Part shown: piece after piece, positions 11,789 to 21,422 of the stretch | Numbering within the stretch: position 1 is the stretch's first letter | Layout: each line of letters opens with the position of its first letter | Source of the DNA: Bacillus sp. N1-1 | Lineage (GTDB): Bacteria > Bacillota > Bacilli > Bacillales > Guptibacillaceae | Reading direction: 5' to 3' | Assembly (NCBI RefSeq): GCF_009818105.1 | Contig: NZ_CP046564.1 | Location: forward strand, 3,534,001-3,598,000 | DNA: 64,000 bases | Position numbers and translations under genes: made by a program | Notes under the pieces: generated by a model | What the model saw: the letters and a program-made list of their open reading frames with translations, nothing else | The model's database searches: none | What the model was told of the DNA's origin: nothing

Positions 11789-12110
11789 CTCTCATATTGC
11801 AGTCAATCTCAAATAGACCGCTTTTCGGGTTGAATTCTTAGATGTTTTTAAGTTTTGGAAATTCTATAATAGTTTAGAAAATGAAATGTGCCACCATCCG
11901 TATGAAACAGTGGAATGGTGACTCTATTCAGTTATACCACTCAATCAGCATCAACGAAAATACAATTTTATGACAATGTTACTGTTTCTTTACTTCCTGT
12001 TATATTATCTTATCATTATTAATCTTGCTTAATTTTCAGCAAATTAAACATTCATTTTTTCCTTTGTAGACAGGGTTTTTCGCAACTTAAAAAAACGAGT
12101 GAATGGTCAA
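11789..12110. other. Intergenic region upstream of sigI
   Basis: No gene is seen. It holds the separated arms CACCAT and ATGGTG (about 11892-11920) and an AT-rich TATTATAGAAT about 75 bases before sigI that could be a -10 region. I could not identify a convincing SigI-type promoter. Confidence 0.4.
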
Positions 12111-12116
12111 AATTAA

Positions 12117-12434
12117 TCAAACGAATTTACTTTGATTAAGAAATTTATCGATCGTTACCACGGATTCAAATGCAAAAAGGGTCCGATTTTCATCATATCC
12201 ACCAATAACTGTTAATGCAGGAACACTTTGTATTCCAAGCACTTCTGCAACCCAAGGAAAATAATTCAAGTTGCACATATATACAACTGCGTTCATCTCT
12301 TTTGCTTCTGTAACAATATGTAACATTCGCTCTGCTATTTTACATGTCTGACAAAAGGGAGTGTAGAAGAATATGATGCTACCTTCCTTTTGTAAAAGCT
12401 CTTTTATAGAAACTTCGTCAGTAATCTCTTGCAT
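12117..12434 (-). CDS. yusE: YusE-like thioredoxin family protein
   Basis: A 105-aa thioredoxin fold with FYTPFCQTCK (Cys28, Cys31) and the cis-proline motif QSVPAL. The start has GAGG 8 bases upstream. The name rests on position: it is followed in order by yusF-, yusG-, gcvH- and yusI-like genes, as in B. subtilis. It is probably a cytosolic thiol oxidoreductase with unknown client. Confidence 0.85.
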   Translation of the reverse strand: MQEITDEVSIKELLQKEGSIIFFYTPFCQTCKIAERMLHIVTEAKEMNAVVYMCNLNYFPWVAEVLGIQSVPALTVIGGYDENRTLFAFESVVTIDKFLNQSKFV

Positions 12435-12466
12435 TTAGTATGCCTCAATTCCTTTAAGAGCAGAAA

Positions 12467-12486
12467 GGAAGCTACTTAAAGCTTCC
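12467..12486 (-). terminator. Weak hairpin after yusF-like gene
   Basis: The arms GGAAGCT and AGCTTCC are followed by TTTCTG on the minus strand, between two minus-strand genes. Confidence 0.5.
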
Positions 12487-12508
12487 CTTCGTTGACCTTT
12501 TTCTTACA

Positions 12509-12838
12509 TTATACAGTTAATACTTTAAACTTAGCTGCTCTTAAAATTCTTGTTAAATAATTTAGCGGTGTCTCTGCTACCTCACGATGAAGCATTGTGA
12601 TATAAAGATGTTCTGCGTGGGGAATTTCCTGCGTTAACTGCCGCCTTAATTTCTCACCTGCATCATCTGCATCAACTAGAACAAACACATCTTTCTCTTC
12701 AAGTTCTTCACTTAATTCCTCAAGTCGCTCAAAGCTAATTGTTCCGTATGTGCAAATAATATGAACAGGTTCATCCAACACTCTCATTAGCTGTTGTTTA
12801 TCAGTTTTTCCTTCGACAATAATTACTTTATCATTCAT
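12509..12838 (-). CDS. yusF: Toprim domain protein (YusF-like)
   Basis: A 109-aa stand-alone Toprim domain. The catalytic glutamate lies in IIVEGKTDKQ (residues 6-15) and the acidic DxD in VLVDADDAGEK, as in RNase M5 and primases. The start at 12838 is set by GGAGCG 7 bases upstream; the longer frame to 12904 has no site. The substrate is unknown, but nucleic-acid cleavage or ligation is expected from the fold. It sits between yusE- and yusG-like genes. Confidence 0.85.
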   Translation of the reverse strand: MNDKVIIVEGKTDKQQLMRVLDEPVHIICTYGTISFERLEELSEELEEKDVFVLVDADDAGEKLRRQLTQEIPHAEHLYITMLHREVAETPLNYLTRILRAAKFKVLTV

Positions 12839-12978
12839 GGCACAACGCTCCATTTCAAGCTGTCGTATCAATGCATTGCTATAGCATATGGTGGTTGGAA
12901 GCAAATCGTTTCACTTTACAATTAGATTAGCTAACAAGACATGATTACACAACAGCTACTGAGCCAGGTAACCGTCTA

Positions 12979-13506
12979 TTACTCCGTTTCTTTATCCGGA
13001 TCTTTTTCTTCTAAATACGTTTCTGAAGTCGAATTACCGTGTTCTCTTTGAAGATCATCAACTGTACGAAGACGATCATCTTCTCTATTACCTGAAGTCT
13101 CAAAAGTAGCTTCATCATCTGGACGGCTATCTTCTTTCGCCTCTTCTAAGTTATCCTGTGCTTCTTTCGTACGAATTGCATAAGGAATGGCTTCAAGGCG
13201 TTCCTTATCAATCTCTTCTCCAGTATCCACACAAATGCCATAGTTTCCTTCACGAATACGATCAAGTGCTGTATTAATTAAACTCAATCGTTCTCTTGCT
13301 GCATCTTCCAAAGTAATATCCTTCTCACGTTGATCCAACTCAGAAGCCATATCAGCAAAATGATTATCGTACGATGTTAATTCTCCAGTTTCATCGGATA
13401 ATGCGGCATTTTCATCACGATGACTAGCACCACTATCTAGAAGCTCTTTCTTTAAATCAAGTAACTGTTTTTTAAATTGCTGTAATTCTTCCTTCGACAA
13501 AGCCAT
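12979..13506 (-). CDS. DksA/TraR-like protein of the YteA/YocK type, zinc finger degenerate
   Basis: A 175-aa protein with an N-terminal coiled coil (ELQQFKKQLLDLKKELLD) and acidic middle, then the DksA-like segment RIREGNYGICVDTGEEIDKERL. Real DksA proteins carry four zinc cysteines here; only one remains, so metal binding is probably lost. A GGAGG 8 bases before ATG 13506 fixes the start. Related proteins in bacilli are general-stress or sporulation-associated. The function is unproven. Confidence 0.82.
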   Translation of the reverse strand: MALSKEELQQFKKQLLDLKKELLDSGASHRDENAALSDETGELTSYDNHFADMASELDQREKDITLEDAARERLSLINTALDRIREGNYGICVDTGEEIDKERLEAIPYAIRTKEAQDNLEEAKEDSRPDDEATFETSGNREDDRLRTVDDLQREHGNSTSETYLEEKDPDKETE

Positions 13507-13645
13507 TATCATTACCTCCATAGGTCATTTTCTTTTCCAATACCTATTTTCCCTTAACCACCGTGCAGTTAAACCATGCAATTATGTTTTATCATGCTCA
13601 ACTCGTGGAAATAAATCAATATGATTAAAGAATGGAGTGGTAAAA

Positions 13646-14149
13646 ATGGCTAAATTAAAACTTGGAGACCAGGCACCCTCTTTTTCACTAATTAATACAG
13701 AAGGTGAGCTGTTCCAATTTGAGCAGCACCAACAAGAAGATACCCGCTGGCATATGCTCGTCTTTTTTAGAGGTGAATGGTGTCCTGTCTGTAACGAACA
13801 GCTAGAAGAACTACAAGAACATTTGGGTGCATTTCAAAAATTAGACGTACACCCTATCGCGATTGCGAAAGACGAATTAGAATCACTTCGAAAAATGAAA
13901 GAAAAACACGGCCTTGAGTTCCCTGTTCTAAGTGACAACGAAAATGCAGCAATTGACTCTTACGGTGTTATGATGCATCGCGAAGATGACCCTTACGAAG
14001 ATCATGGTGAGCATGGCGAACCAGCCATTTTCCTAATCGACGAGAACGGTAAACTTATGGCACAGTTTCTCCAGTCCAGTCCATTCGGACGCCCGTCACC
14101 AGATGGGTTAATTACGACAATAAAATATATTCGTAAAAACAAAGCATAA
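13646..14149 (+). CDS. Peroxiredoxin-like (AhpC/TSA) protein
   Basis: A redoxin of 167 aa with LGDQAPSFSL at the N-terminus and FFRGEWCPVCNEQL carrying Cys46 and Cys49. The CxxC is less usual than the single peroxidatic Cys of typical peroxiredoxins and resembles the thiol-reductase-like subgroup. GGAGTGG precedes ATG 13646; GTG 13637 overlaps that site. It is a single gene closed by its own terminator. Confidence 0.88.
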   Translation: MAKLKLGDQAPSFSLINTEGELFQFEQHQQEDTRWHMLVFFRGEWCPVCNEQLEELQEHLGAFQKLDVHPIAIAKDELESLRKMKEKHGLEFPVLSDNENAAIDSYGVMMHREDDPYEDHGEHGEPAIFLIDENGKLMAQFLQSSPFGRPSPDGLITTIKYIRKNKA

Positions 14150-14152
14150 AAA

Positions 14153-14177
14153 AACCGGCCAATTTGGCCGGTTTTTT
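14153..14177 (+). terminator. Terminator of the peroxiredoxin-like gene
   Basis: The arms AACCGGCC and GGCCGGTT are followed by TTTTTT directly after the stop. Confidence 0.92.
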
Positions 14178-14183
14178 ATGTGG

Positions 14184-14341
14184 CATTAAGCTTGTCGGGG
14201 ATAAACAGGCGCATTCGCTTTTCTTGTCCAGCTACTGCACCTATCCCCTCGAGGTCTTAAGTCAATCCTAATTGTGACCAAAACCGCCACATTTAGGCTC
14301 GCCTTAAGCTTGTCGGGGATAAACAGGCACATTCACTTTTC
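14184..14341. repeat. Bacillus-type intergenic structured repeat, one full and one partial unit
   Basis: The 35-base unit beginning TTAAGCTTGTCGGGGATAAA occurs twice, at about 14187-14222 and 14307-14341, with two base differences. Between them CCCCTCGAGGTCTTAAG can pair with CTTAAGCTTGTCGGGG. From memory, similar GTCGGGGCTGAACAGGC sequences are scattered between genes in many Bacillaceae. Its role is unknown. Confidence 0.75.
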
Positions 14342-14344
14342 TTA

Positions 14345-14593
14345 CTAACACCAGCCGAGGTCGCAGTCTTCGACATACTTTGCCTTTTGCTCTAAGACTT
14401 GTTCATAGTGGTAAATTTTATCTTGATCAAATTCGTAACCGTCTGATAATTCGTAGCGATTGCCCTGATCAGAGAATAAAATACGGCCGATTTTTTCTTT
14501 GTTCAGATATAAATTCATCGCTTTTTGATCAAATTTACCATGAATCTTGTTCGTGACATCAATTCTTACCATAGGACGAGAAGTATTAATCAT
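14345..14593 (-). CDS. yusG: YusG-like small protein (DUF2553)
   Basis: About 82 aa, with no membrane segment, rich in charged residues and ending CDLGWC. GAGGAG 9 bases before ATG 14593 gives the start; the ATG at 14626 has no site. The name comes from its place just before gcvH and its size, as in B. subtilis. The function is not known. Confidence 0.75.
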   Translation of the reverse strand: MINTSRPMVRIDVTNKIHGKFDQKAMNLYLNKEKIGRILFSDQGNRYELSDGYEFDQDKIYHYEQVLEQKAKYVEDCDLGWC

Positions 14594-14748
14594 TTGGATC
14601 ATCTCCTCTATATCGTTTCTCTCCATAAAGCCTCTATGTGACTAACAGATGACTAAAACAAAAAAGAACCACTAATTAGAGTGTATGATGAACCGTTCCA
14701 TCTCATCATTCATTTTTGAACGGATGATGCCACAAACCATTAAGTTTA

Positions 14749-15138
14749 TTATTCGTCTTCACTTACCATTTTTTCGTAAGCTTCTGCAGTCATAAGCTCT
14801 TCAATTTGAGAAGGCTCAGAAGGTTCTACAACAACCATCCATGCTTTTTCATATGGAGAATCATTAACAAATTCAGGGCTGTCTTCTAAATCTTCATTGA
14901 CAGAAAGAACTTTGCCTGAGATTGGGGCATACAGCTCGGATACCGTCTTTACAGACTCAACGCTACCAAACGGCTCGTCAGATTCGATTGTGTCGCCTTC
15001 TTCTGGAAGTTCAACAAATACGATGTCTCCAAGTTCTGATTGTGCGAAATCTGTAATACCGATTCGGATGTTTCCGTCTTCTTGTACTTGCACCCATTCA
15101 TGTTCTTCTGAGTAGCGAAAATCTTTTGGTAAGTTCAT
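14749..15138 (-). CDS. gcvH: Glycine cleavage system H protein
   Basis: A lipoyl carrier of the glycine cleavage system, also used in bacilli as the intermediate for lipoate transfer. 129 aa with the lipoylation site [15 protein letters not shown] (Lys64). GGAGG and 7 bases precede ATG 15138. The other gcv genes are not in the window, which matches the separate gcvH locus of B. subtilis. Confidence 0.97.
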   Translation of the reverse strand: MNLPKDFRYSEEHEWVQVQEDGNIRIGITDFAQSELGDIVFVELPEEGDTIESDEPFGSVESVKTVSELYAPISGKVLSVNEDLEDSPEFVNDSPYEKAWMVVVEPSEPSQIEELMTAEAYEKMVSEDE

Positions 15139-15235
15139 TGGTAATTCCTCCCTGAAATAATTCCTCTTAATTAAGGTCAATTATATTAATTACAATAACT
15201 ATCGTATAATAGTTATTATTAATTAAGCAACTATT

Positions 15236-15595
15236 TTATCGTTTCCACATTTCCTCAAAAACATCTTCTTTAAATCCGACTGTCACATTCTGTCCATCTG
15301 TTACTAATGGGCGCTTAATTAACATCCCATCAGATGAAAGGATATCGAGCAATTCATCTTGAGAAGATGAGACAACTTTATCTTTTAAACCAAGCTCTCG
15401 ATACTTCTGACCACTTGTGTTAAAGAATTTCTTGATTGGTAATCCACTCTGATCAACCATAGTAGCTAATTCTTCTTTAGACGGCGGATTTTCTACGATA
15501 TGAATTTCATTTACTTTTACATCGTTTTGCTCAAACCACTTTTTGGCTTTACGACATGTCCCGCATTTAGGATAGGCATAAAATGTAATGGGCAA
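15236..15595 (-). CDS. yusI: ArsC/Spx-family protein (YusI-like)
   Basis: A 119-aa thioredoxin-like fold of the arsenate reductase/Spx family. The CGTC pair sits at residues 11-14 and the RPLVTDG strand near residue 99. The start is TTG with AAGGAGG 6 bases upstream. Whether it reduces a substrate or binds RNA polymerase like Spx cannot be told from sequence. Confidence 0.9.
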   Translation of the reverse strand: MPITFYAYPKCGTCRKAKKWFEQNDVKVNEIHIVENPPSKEELATMVDQSGLPIKKFFNTSGQKYRELGLKDKVVSSSQDELLDILSSDGMLIKRPLVTDGQNVTVGFKEDVFEEMWKR

Positions 15596-15754
15596 ATCTG
15601 TTCCTCCTTAAAGGCATCATGTGATTCTATGGATAGTTTACCACATGACAGGATGAGGACAAATACAGACGCTTCTCTAAAAGTAGCTTTCGGCATGAAA
15701 AAGTAAAATCCTTTAATAAATCCACTCTTTATATTTCCTAATAAGGAGAAAAAA

Positions 15755-15776
15755 ATCCCCCCATTGTTGGAGGGAT
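15755..15776 (-). terminator. Terminator of the fadNAE operon
   Basis: A stem of ATCCCTCC with GGGGGGAT is followed by seven T on the minus strand, about 60 bases after the fadE stop. Confidence 0.8.
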
Positions 15777-15835
15777 AAAAAGAGAGTTTGGTTTGGAAGT
15801 GATTTTAAATCTTTGAATTACATAACCTTAGACAA

Positions 15836-17620
15836 TTAAACAGTAAAGCGTTGTTGCTCAAGAACGGTAGCAGCAATTTCGCGTTTCTTGGCAATTACGT
15901 TAATTGGCGTGTAGCGGGAAAGTTTACGAAGTGCAGAAATCATCATTCTTAGAGAATCGCCAGTTTCAACAGCAACCAATGTTTCTTTCGCATGTGCCTC
16001 AATGCGATTGAATGCTTCCTGACAGAAAACTTGTGTAAGAAGAAGCTTTTGGTTCTGCTTTTCTGCACTCGTTTTGTTGATCGCTTTTTCAGTGCGTAGG
16101 ACAGCTGATTCCATTGAGTAGATTTCACTCACGATATCTGCAATGTTTGATAAAACTTCTTGCTCCTTATCAAGCGCTTTGCCATACTTTTGCACCGCTG
16201 TTCCAGCAGCCAACAACATGATTTTCTTCGCCATCGCAACAAGGTGCTTTTCTTGTTCAAGTGGCGCATCCCCAATTTCTTGAGGTGTAAGCATCATAAG
16301 TTCTTCTTGAAGAGCTGTTGCTTTTTCAAGTAGTGGTAATTCACCTTTCATCGTTTTGCGAATTAGCGTTCCAGGAACAAGAAGGCGGTTAATTTCATTC
16401 GTTCCTTCAAAAATACGATTGATTCGAGAATCACGATACATTTTCTCAACTTCATATTCAGACATAAACCCATAACCACCGTGAATTTGAACGGCTTCAT
16501 CAGCAACGTAATCAAGTGATTCAGAAGCAAACACTTTATTTAGCGAGCATTCAATTGCATATTCAGCGATCGATTCAGCTACTTTCGCGCCATCTTTCTG
16601 CTCTTCATCCGAGAGTTTTCCAAGCTTCTGTTCGAAAAGCCCACCTGTACGATAAGTCGAACTTTCCGTTGCGTATGTTGCAACAGCCATGTTCGCTAGC
16701 TTCTCTTGGATGAGAGAGAATTTTGCAATCGGCGTATTAAATTGTTTACGCTCAAGAGCATATTTAGCTGAAAGCTCAATGCCCCGCTTCATCGCTCCTA
16801 TTGTCCCTACGGCAAGCTTATAGCGGCCCACATTCAGGATGTTAAAAGCAATGATATGCCCTTTCCCTGGTTCTCCAAGAAGATTTTCTTTCGGAACTGC
16901 GACATCATCTAGAATAAGCGTTCTCGTAGAAGAACCTTTAATTCCCATTTTCTTTTCTTCTGGTCCAGTGGAAAGGCCTTTCGAATCTTTTTCTACAATA
17001 AAGGCTGAGAAGTGCTCACCATCAATTTTTGCATAAACAACAAACACATCTGCAAACGCTGAGTTTGTAATCCATTGCTTCTCACCGCTTAAAAGATAGT
17101 GAGTACCTTCTGCATTAAGCTTAGCCGTTGTTTTTGCACCAAGAGCATCTGATCCTGAACCAGGCTCTGTTAGAGCATACGCAGCAATCTTGGCTCCTGA
17201 AGCAAGCCCAGGCAGATACTTTTTCTTTTGTTCTTCGTTTCCGAAAAAGACAATCGGTAGCGAGCCAATACCAACATGGGCACCGTAGCTTAATGAAAAT
17301 GAACGGGCACGAGCGAACTTTTCAGTAATGACGGATGAGCTGATTTTATCTAGCCCAAGGCCACCGTACTCTTCTGGAACGTCTGCACCGAGTAGACCGA
17401 GATCTCCAGCTTTTTCAAGAAGCTTACGAGAGATGTCAAACTCATGGTTTTCAATCTTATCAAGCTCTGGAACAACTTCTTTTACGACGAAGTCTTCCGT
17501 TGTTTTCCCCATCATGACATGCTCATCGGAAAAATCCTCCGGTGTAAAAATATCTTCAGCTGTTTGATCCTCTACTAGAAAGCTCGCACCTTTGATTGTT
17601 TTATTCATTGTATTCGACAT
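15836..17620 (-). CDS. fadE: Acyl-CoA dehydrogenase
   Basis: FAD enzyme for the first step of fatty-acid beta-oxidation. The domain order is an N-terminal helical part, the FAD-binding strand AAYALTEPGSGSDA and WITNSAFAD, then the C-terminal helical domain with VQIHGGYGFMSEYEVEKMYRD. At about 594 aa it is longer than short-chain enzymes, with an extra C-terminal region as in B. subtilis FadE. GGAGG is 10 bases before ATG 17620. It lies 26 bases after fadA, last in the operon. Confidence 0.94.
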   Translation of the reverse strand: MSNTMNKTIKGASFLVEDQTAEDIFTPEDFSDEHVMMGKTTEDFVVKEVVPELDKIENHEFDISRKLLEKAGDLGLLGADVPEEYGGLGLDKISSSVITEKFARARSFSLSYGAHVGIGSLPIVFFGNEEQKKKYLPGLASGAKIAAYALTEPGSGSDALGAKTTAKLNAEGTHYLLSGEKQWITNSAFADVFVVYAKIDGEHFSAFIVEKDSKGLSTGPEEKKMGIKGSSTRTLILDDVAVPKENLLGEPGKGHIIAFNILNVGRYKLAVGTIGAMKRGIELSAKYALERKQFNTPIAKFSLIQEKLANMAVATYATESSTYRTGGLFEQKLGKLSDEEQKDGAKVAESIAEYAIECSLNKVFASESLDYVADEAVQIHGGYGFMSEYEVEKMYRDSRINRIFEGTNEINRLLVPGTLIRKTMKGELPLLEKATALQEELMMLTPQEIGDAPLEQEKHLVAMAKKIMLLAAGTAVQKYGKALDKEQEVLSNIADIVSEIYSMESAVLRTEKAINKTSAEKQNQKLLLTQVFCQEAFNRIEAHAKETLVAVETGDSLRMMISALRKLSRYTPINVIAKKREIAATVLEQQRFTV

Positions 17621-17646
17621 GCTGATCATTCCTCCATTTTCATTCT

Positions 17647-18822
17647 TTATAGGATTTCAAACACACCAGCAGCACCCATGCCGCCTCCGATACACATTGT
17701 CACAACACCAAACTGCTCACCGCGACGCTTCATCTCATGAATTAAACTAAGGGTTAGTTTCGTTCCTGTGCAACCAAGAGGGTGCCCTAGAGCGATGGCG
17801 CCTCCGTTCACATTCACTTTATCTTCATCAAGACCAAGCTTACGAATAACGCGCAGCGACTGAGAAGCAAAAGCCTCGTTCAGTTCAAACAATCCAATAT
17901 CTGAAAGCTCAAGACCTGCAAGGCGCAGTGCTTTAGGAATGGCTTCAATTGGGCCAACTCCCATGATTTCTGGTGCTACACCTGCCACTGCAAACGATCG
18001 GAATTTTGCCATTGGCGCTAATCCTTCGCTCTCCGCTTTTTCACGATCCATGACGAGGACGCTCGCCGCTCCGTCACTTGTTTGTGAAGAGTTCCCTGCT
18101 GTAACAGAACCTCTTACATTAAAGACCGGTCGCAATTTTCCTAGAACGTCTAGAGATGTATCCGCACGTACTCCTTCATCCTGAGAAAAAAGAAATTTCT
18201 TTTCTTGTAGCTTGTTTTTCTCATCAATCCACTTTTTCGTCACTTCAACCGGGACAATTTCATCCTGGAATTTACCGTCTTTGATTGCTTGAGCAGCACG
18301 CTGATGACTTCTTAGTGCAAAAGCATCCTGATCTTCTCGGCTAATTTCAAAGCGACGAGCCACTTCTTCAGCAGTGTGACCCATTCCCATAATGTATTCC
18401 GGCTTTTCTTCTACAAGTGCCGGGTTAGGCTTGATGACGTGTCCTCCCATTGGTACAAGACTCATAGACTCTACGCCGCCAGCTAGAATTGCACCTGATT
18501 GCCCGAGCATAATTCGCTCAGCTGCATAGGCAATACTTTGCAAGCCAGAAGAGCAATAGCGATTGATCGTAATCGCTGGAACCGTTTCTGAAAGTCCCGC
18601 TCTTGCACCGACCATTCTCGCTACGTTTAGCCCCTGTTCCGCTTCAGGTATGGCACATCCAATAATCACGTCATCTATTTCACCATCATAACCGCCTGCT
18701 CGCTTAAGCGTTTCCGCAACGGTGATCGCCCCAAGATCATCAGGACGCATACTTGCAAGCGTGCCACGATTAGCTTTTCCTACAGGTGTTCTAGCTCCAG
18801 ATACAATAACTGCTTCTCTCAT
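17647..18822 (-). CDS. fadA: Acetyl-CoA C-acyltransferase (3-ketoacyl-CoA thiolase)
   Basis: Thiolase cleaving 3-ketoacyl-CoA. The nucleophilic Cys lies in [11 protein letters not shown], the [10 protein letters not shown] motif near the C-terminus provides catalytic His and Cys, and NEAFASQ is also seen. 391 aa. GGAGG and 8 bases precede ATG 18822. It sits between fadN and fadE. Confidence 0.96.
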   Translation of the reverse strand: MREAVIVSGARTPVGKANRGTLASMRPDDLGAITVAETLKRAGGYDGEIDDVIIGCAIPEAEQGLNVARMVGARAGLSETVPAITINRYCSSGLQSIAYAAERIMLGQSGAILAGGVESMSLVPMGGHVIKPNPALVEEKPEYIMGMGHTAEEVARRFEISREDQDAFALRSHQRAAQAIKDGKFQDEIVPVEVTKKWIDEKNKLQEKKFLFSQDEGVRADTSLDVLGKLRPVFNVRGSVTAGNSSQTSDGAASVLVMDREKAESEGLAPMAKFRSFAVAGVAPEIMGVGPIEAIPKALRLAGLELSDIGLFELNEAFASQSLRVIRKLGLDEDKVNVNGGAIALGHPLGCTGTKLTLSLIHEMKRRGEQFGVVTMCIGGGMGAAGVFEIL

Positions 18823-18841
18823 CAAACTTCCCTCCTCCATA

Positions 18842-21238
18842 CTAGTTACGCAGCGGCTTTCCTTTTACTAACATGTGCTGCATTCTTGCTTGCGTTTTTG
18901 GCTCTCCTAGCAGGCTGAGGAACGCTTCACGCTCAAGATCAAGTAGATACTGTTCATCAACAAGTGTTCCTTCTTTTACTTTTCCGCCTGCAATGACGTG
19001 AGCAAGCTTCGTTGCAATCGTCAAATCATGATCGGACAAGTAGCCGCTCCACTTCATCGTTTTTGCTCCCATTAGCATTGCAGCATAACCTGCTTCTCCT
19101 GCAACTGGGATCTTTTTAGAGATAGGCGGCTGATAGCCCTGTTCAGCAAGGAATAACACCCTTTCTTTCGCATCATGAAGGACATGATCTGCATTCTCAC
19201 TGATCCCATCCTGAGGGCGAATAAATCCTCGTTCCATTGCTTCATGTGCCGATGTTGACACCTTCGCCATTGCAATTGTTTCAAACACATTCGCCGCAAT
19301 ATCGGTAAGATTCACATTAACTCCAGGAGGTGTTTGTTCTAACTGCCGAAGATAAAGCTCTTTGTTTCCGCCTCCGCCTGGAATCAAGCCAACCCCTACT
19401 TCTACAAGACCCATATAGGTTTCAAATGAAGATTGAATGGAAGCGGCCGGCATACATACTTCCGCTCCACCACCTAGTGTCATTTGGAAAGGCGCTGCAA
19501 CAACAGGTTTGTTTGAATAACGGATACGCCCCATCGACTGCTGGAACTTTCTTGCAACCATTTCAATTTCAAAGAAATTATCATCCTGCGCTTCCATTAA
19601 CATGTAAGCAACATTGGCACCAACACAGAAATTTTTACCCTGGTTTCCAATCACAAGACCTTCAAAGTTTTTCTCTGTTTCATCAACAGCTTCATTAATC
19701 ATCTGGAGGATATCCATCCCGATCGCATTGTTTTGGGAATGAAACTCAAGCCCCGCCACCCCATCACCTAGATCAAGAAGCGTTGCGCCAGTGTTTTTCT
19801 TAATCACGCGATTCTGAGCTTTTAGTCCTTTAAGATGAATAATTTTCTTGCTTTCTTCAACTACTTTCTGATCACCTTTATGATAGAAAGATTGAGTGGC
19901 GCCTTCCTGCTTATAGAAAGACGTTTGCCCTGAGGCAAGCATCTGATCAACCCACTCAGGAATCGTTTCACCTTCTTCTTTCATTCGAGCGACTGACTTC
20001 TCTACTCCAAGTGCATCCCACGTTTCGAACGGACCCATTTCCCAGCCAAAGCCCCATTTCATCGCGCGGTCGACGGCATCAATATCGTCTGCAATTTCAT
20101 AGGCTTTCTCAGCAGAATAAAGAAGGACAGGTTTCATAATGTTCCAGATTAACTCACCAGCACGATCATTCGCATAAGCAAGCGCTTTCAGTTTATCCGC
20201 TTTTGATTTTGCTTGTTTGCTTGCCTCAACAGAAGCGGTTTTTAATTTCTGTCTAGGCTCATAATCAAGCGTTTTAGGGTTTAGCTCTAAAATTTCGCTA
20301 CCTTTTGCACCTTTTTGCTTTACGAAAAAGCCCTGGCCTGCTTTTGCTCCAATCCAGCCTTTTTCTTTCATCTGCTGCATAAATTCAGGGATGCGGAAAA
20401 CTTCTTTTTCATCGCCTTCAACCTGTTCAAAAACGTTGTTTGCTACGTGAATAAACGTATCAAGACCCACAACGTCAAGTGTTCTGAATGTTGCGCTTTT
20501 CGGACGGCCAATTGCTGGACCCGTTACAGAATCTACTTCACCAACTGAAAAGCCGCGGTTTAGCATTTCTCTCACTGTTACAAGAAGTCCATAAGTTCCG
20601 ATGCGATTCGCAATAAAGTTTGGAGTATCTTTTGTTTCCACTACACCTTTACCAAGAGTATCCTCACCAAATGTCTTCATATAGGAGAGAACTTCTGGAT
20701 CAGTATCTTTTGTTGGAATTACTTCAAGAAGCTTTAAGTATCTTGGTGGGTTAAAGAAATGAGTACCAAGGAAGTGTTTTCTAAAATCGTCTGATCTTCC
20801 TTCAGCCATCGCTTCTACTGAAATACCCGACGTATTCGAGCTAACAATTGTCCCAGGTCGTCTAAATTGATCTACTTTTTCATATACTTTTTTCTTAATT
20901 TCAAGGTTCTCAACGACCACTTCAATGATCCAATCAACTTCCTCCAAGCGTTCCATATCATCTTCCATATTTCCTGCTTCAATTAATTGAATGTGATCTT
21001 TTTTCGAAAGTGGTGCAGGCTTTTGTTTCTTTAACTTCTCAATCGCTTCTGATGCAAGTCTATTTCTGACCGAGCGATCAGCTAGTGTAAGTCCTTTTGC
21101 TTTTTCTTTCTCATTTGGTTCTTTTGGTGCAATATCCAATAACAAACTTGGAATTCCTACATTCGCCAGGTGGGCGGCAATGCCTGATCCCATTACTCCT
21201 GCTCCTAATACAGCTACTTTATGAATGCTACGTGTCAT
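18842..21238 (-). CDS. fadN: 3-hydroxyacyl-CoA dehydrogenase/enoyl-CoA hydratase
   Basis: Two-function beta-oxidation protein of 798 aa. The N-terminal NAD site [21 protein letters not shown] opens the dehydrogenase part, with [17 protein letters not shown] following. A second dehydrogenase C-domain lies around 380-420, and a crotonase domain with [11 protein letters not shown] and [10 protein letters not shown] occupies the C-terminal half. This order is the reverse of E. coli FadB and matches B. subtilis FadN. It is first in the operon, with the FadR site just upstream. Confidence 0.95.
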   Translation of the reverse strand: MTRSIHKVAVLGAGVMGSGIAAHLANVGIPSLLLDIAPKEPNEKEKAKGLTLADRSVRNRLASEAIEKLKKQKPAPLSKKDHIQLIEAGNMEDDMERLEEVDWIIEVVVENLEIKKKVYEKVDQFRRPGTIVSSNTSGISVEAMAEGRSDDFRKHFLGTHFFNPPRYLKLLEVIPTKDTDPEVLSYMKTFGEDTLGKGVVETKDTPNFIANRIGTYGLLVTVREMLNRGFSVGEVDSVTGPAIGRPKSATFRTLDVVGLDTFIHVANNVFEQVEGDEKEVFRIPEFMQQMKEKGWIGAKAGQGFFVKQKGAKGSEILELNPKTLDYEPRQKLKTASVEASKQAKSKADKLKALAYANDRAGELIWNIMKPVLLYSAEKAYEIADDIDAVDRAMKWGFGWEMGPFETWDALGVEKSVARMKEEGETIPEWVDQMLASGQTSFYKQEGATQSFYHKGDQKVVEESKKIIHLKGLKAQNRVIKKNTGATLLDLGDGVAGLEFHSQNNAIGMDILQMINEAVDETEKNFEGLVIGNQGKNFCVGANVAYMLMEAQDDNFFEIEMVARKFQQSMGRIRYSNKPVVAAPFQMTLGGGAEVCMPAASIQSSFETYMGLVEVGVGLIPGGGGNKELYLRQLEQTPPGVNVNLTDIAANVFETIAMAKVSTSAHEAMERGFIRPQDGISENADHVLHDAKERVLFLAEQGYQPPISKKIPVAGEAGYAAMLMGAKTMKWSGYLSDHDLTIATKLAHVIAGGKVKEGTLVDEQYLLDLEREAFLSLLGEPKTQARMQHMLVKGKPLRN

Positions 21239-21254
21239 AGCGAACCTCCCTTGT

Positions 21255-21272
21255 TGAATGAATGCTCATTCA
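21255..21272. promoter_or_regulatory. FadR (YsiA-type) operator
   Basis: TGAATGAATGCTCATTCA is an almost perfect palindrome and fits the Bacillus FadR consensus TGAATGAMTANTCATTCA. It lies 17 bases before fadN, downstream of a possible promoter (TTGCTA, 17 bases, TATAGT on the minus strand), so long-chain acyl-CoA should relieve repression. Confidence 0.9.
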
Positions 21273-21396
21273 TTTTTGTCTCAAAAAAAAGAGCGAGATC
21301 ATTTCCTCTGTCTATACTATAAAATATATTCTGAAATTTAGCAATATACGACGTGTATTTTTTTAACAAATTTTTATGAATTTAATTACAACTATT

Positions 21397-21420
21397 GAAA
21401 GCGGACGATTGTCCGCTTTC
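21397..21420. terminator. Hairpin after proline dehydrogenase gene
   Basis: The perfect arms GAAAGCGGAC and GTCCGCTTTC lie directly after the putM stop. There is no T-tract on the minus strand, so its strength is uncertain. Confidence 0.55.
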
Positions 21421-21422
21421 TT

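Noticed and set aside
12979..13506. Functional zinc finger in the DksA-like protein
   Set aside because: Three of four cysteines are missing.
14184..14341. CRISPR array
   Set aside because: Only two copies of the unit, unequal flanks and internal foldback; no regular spacers.
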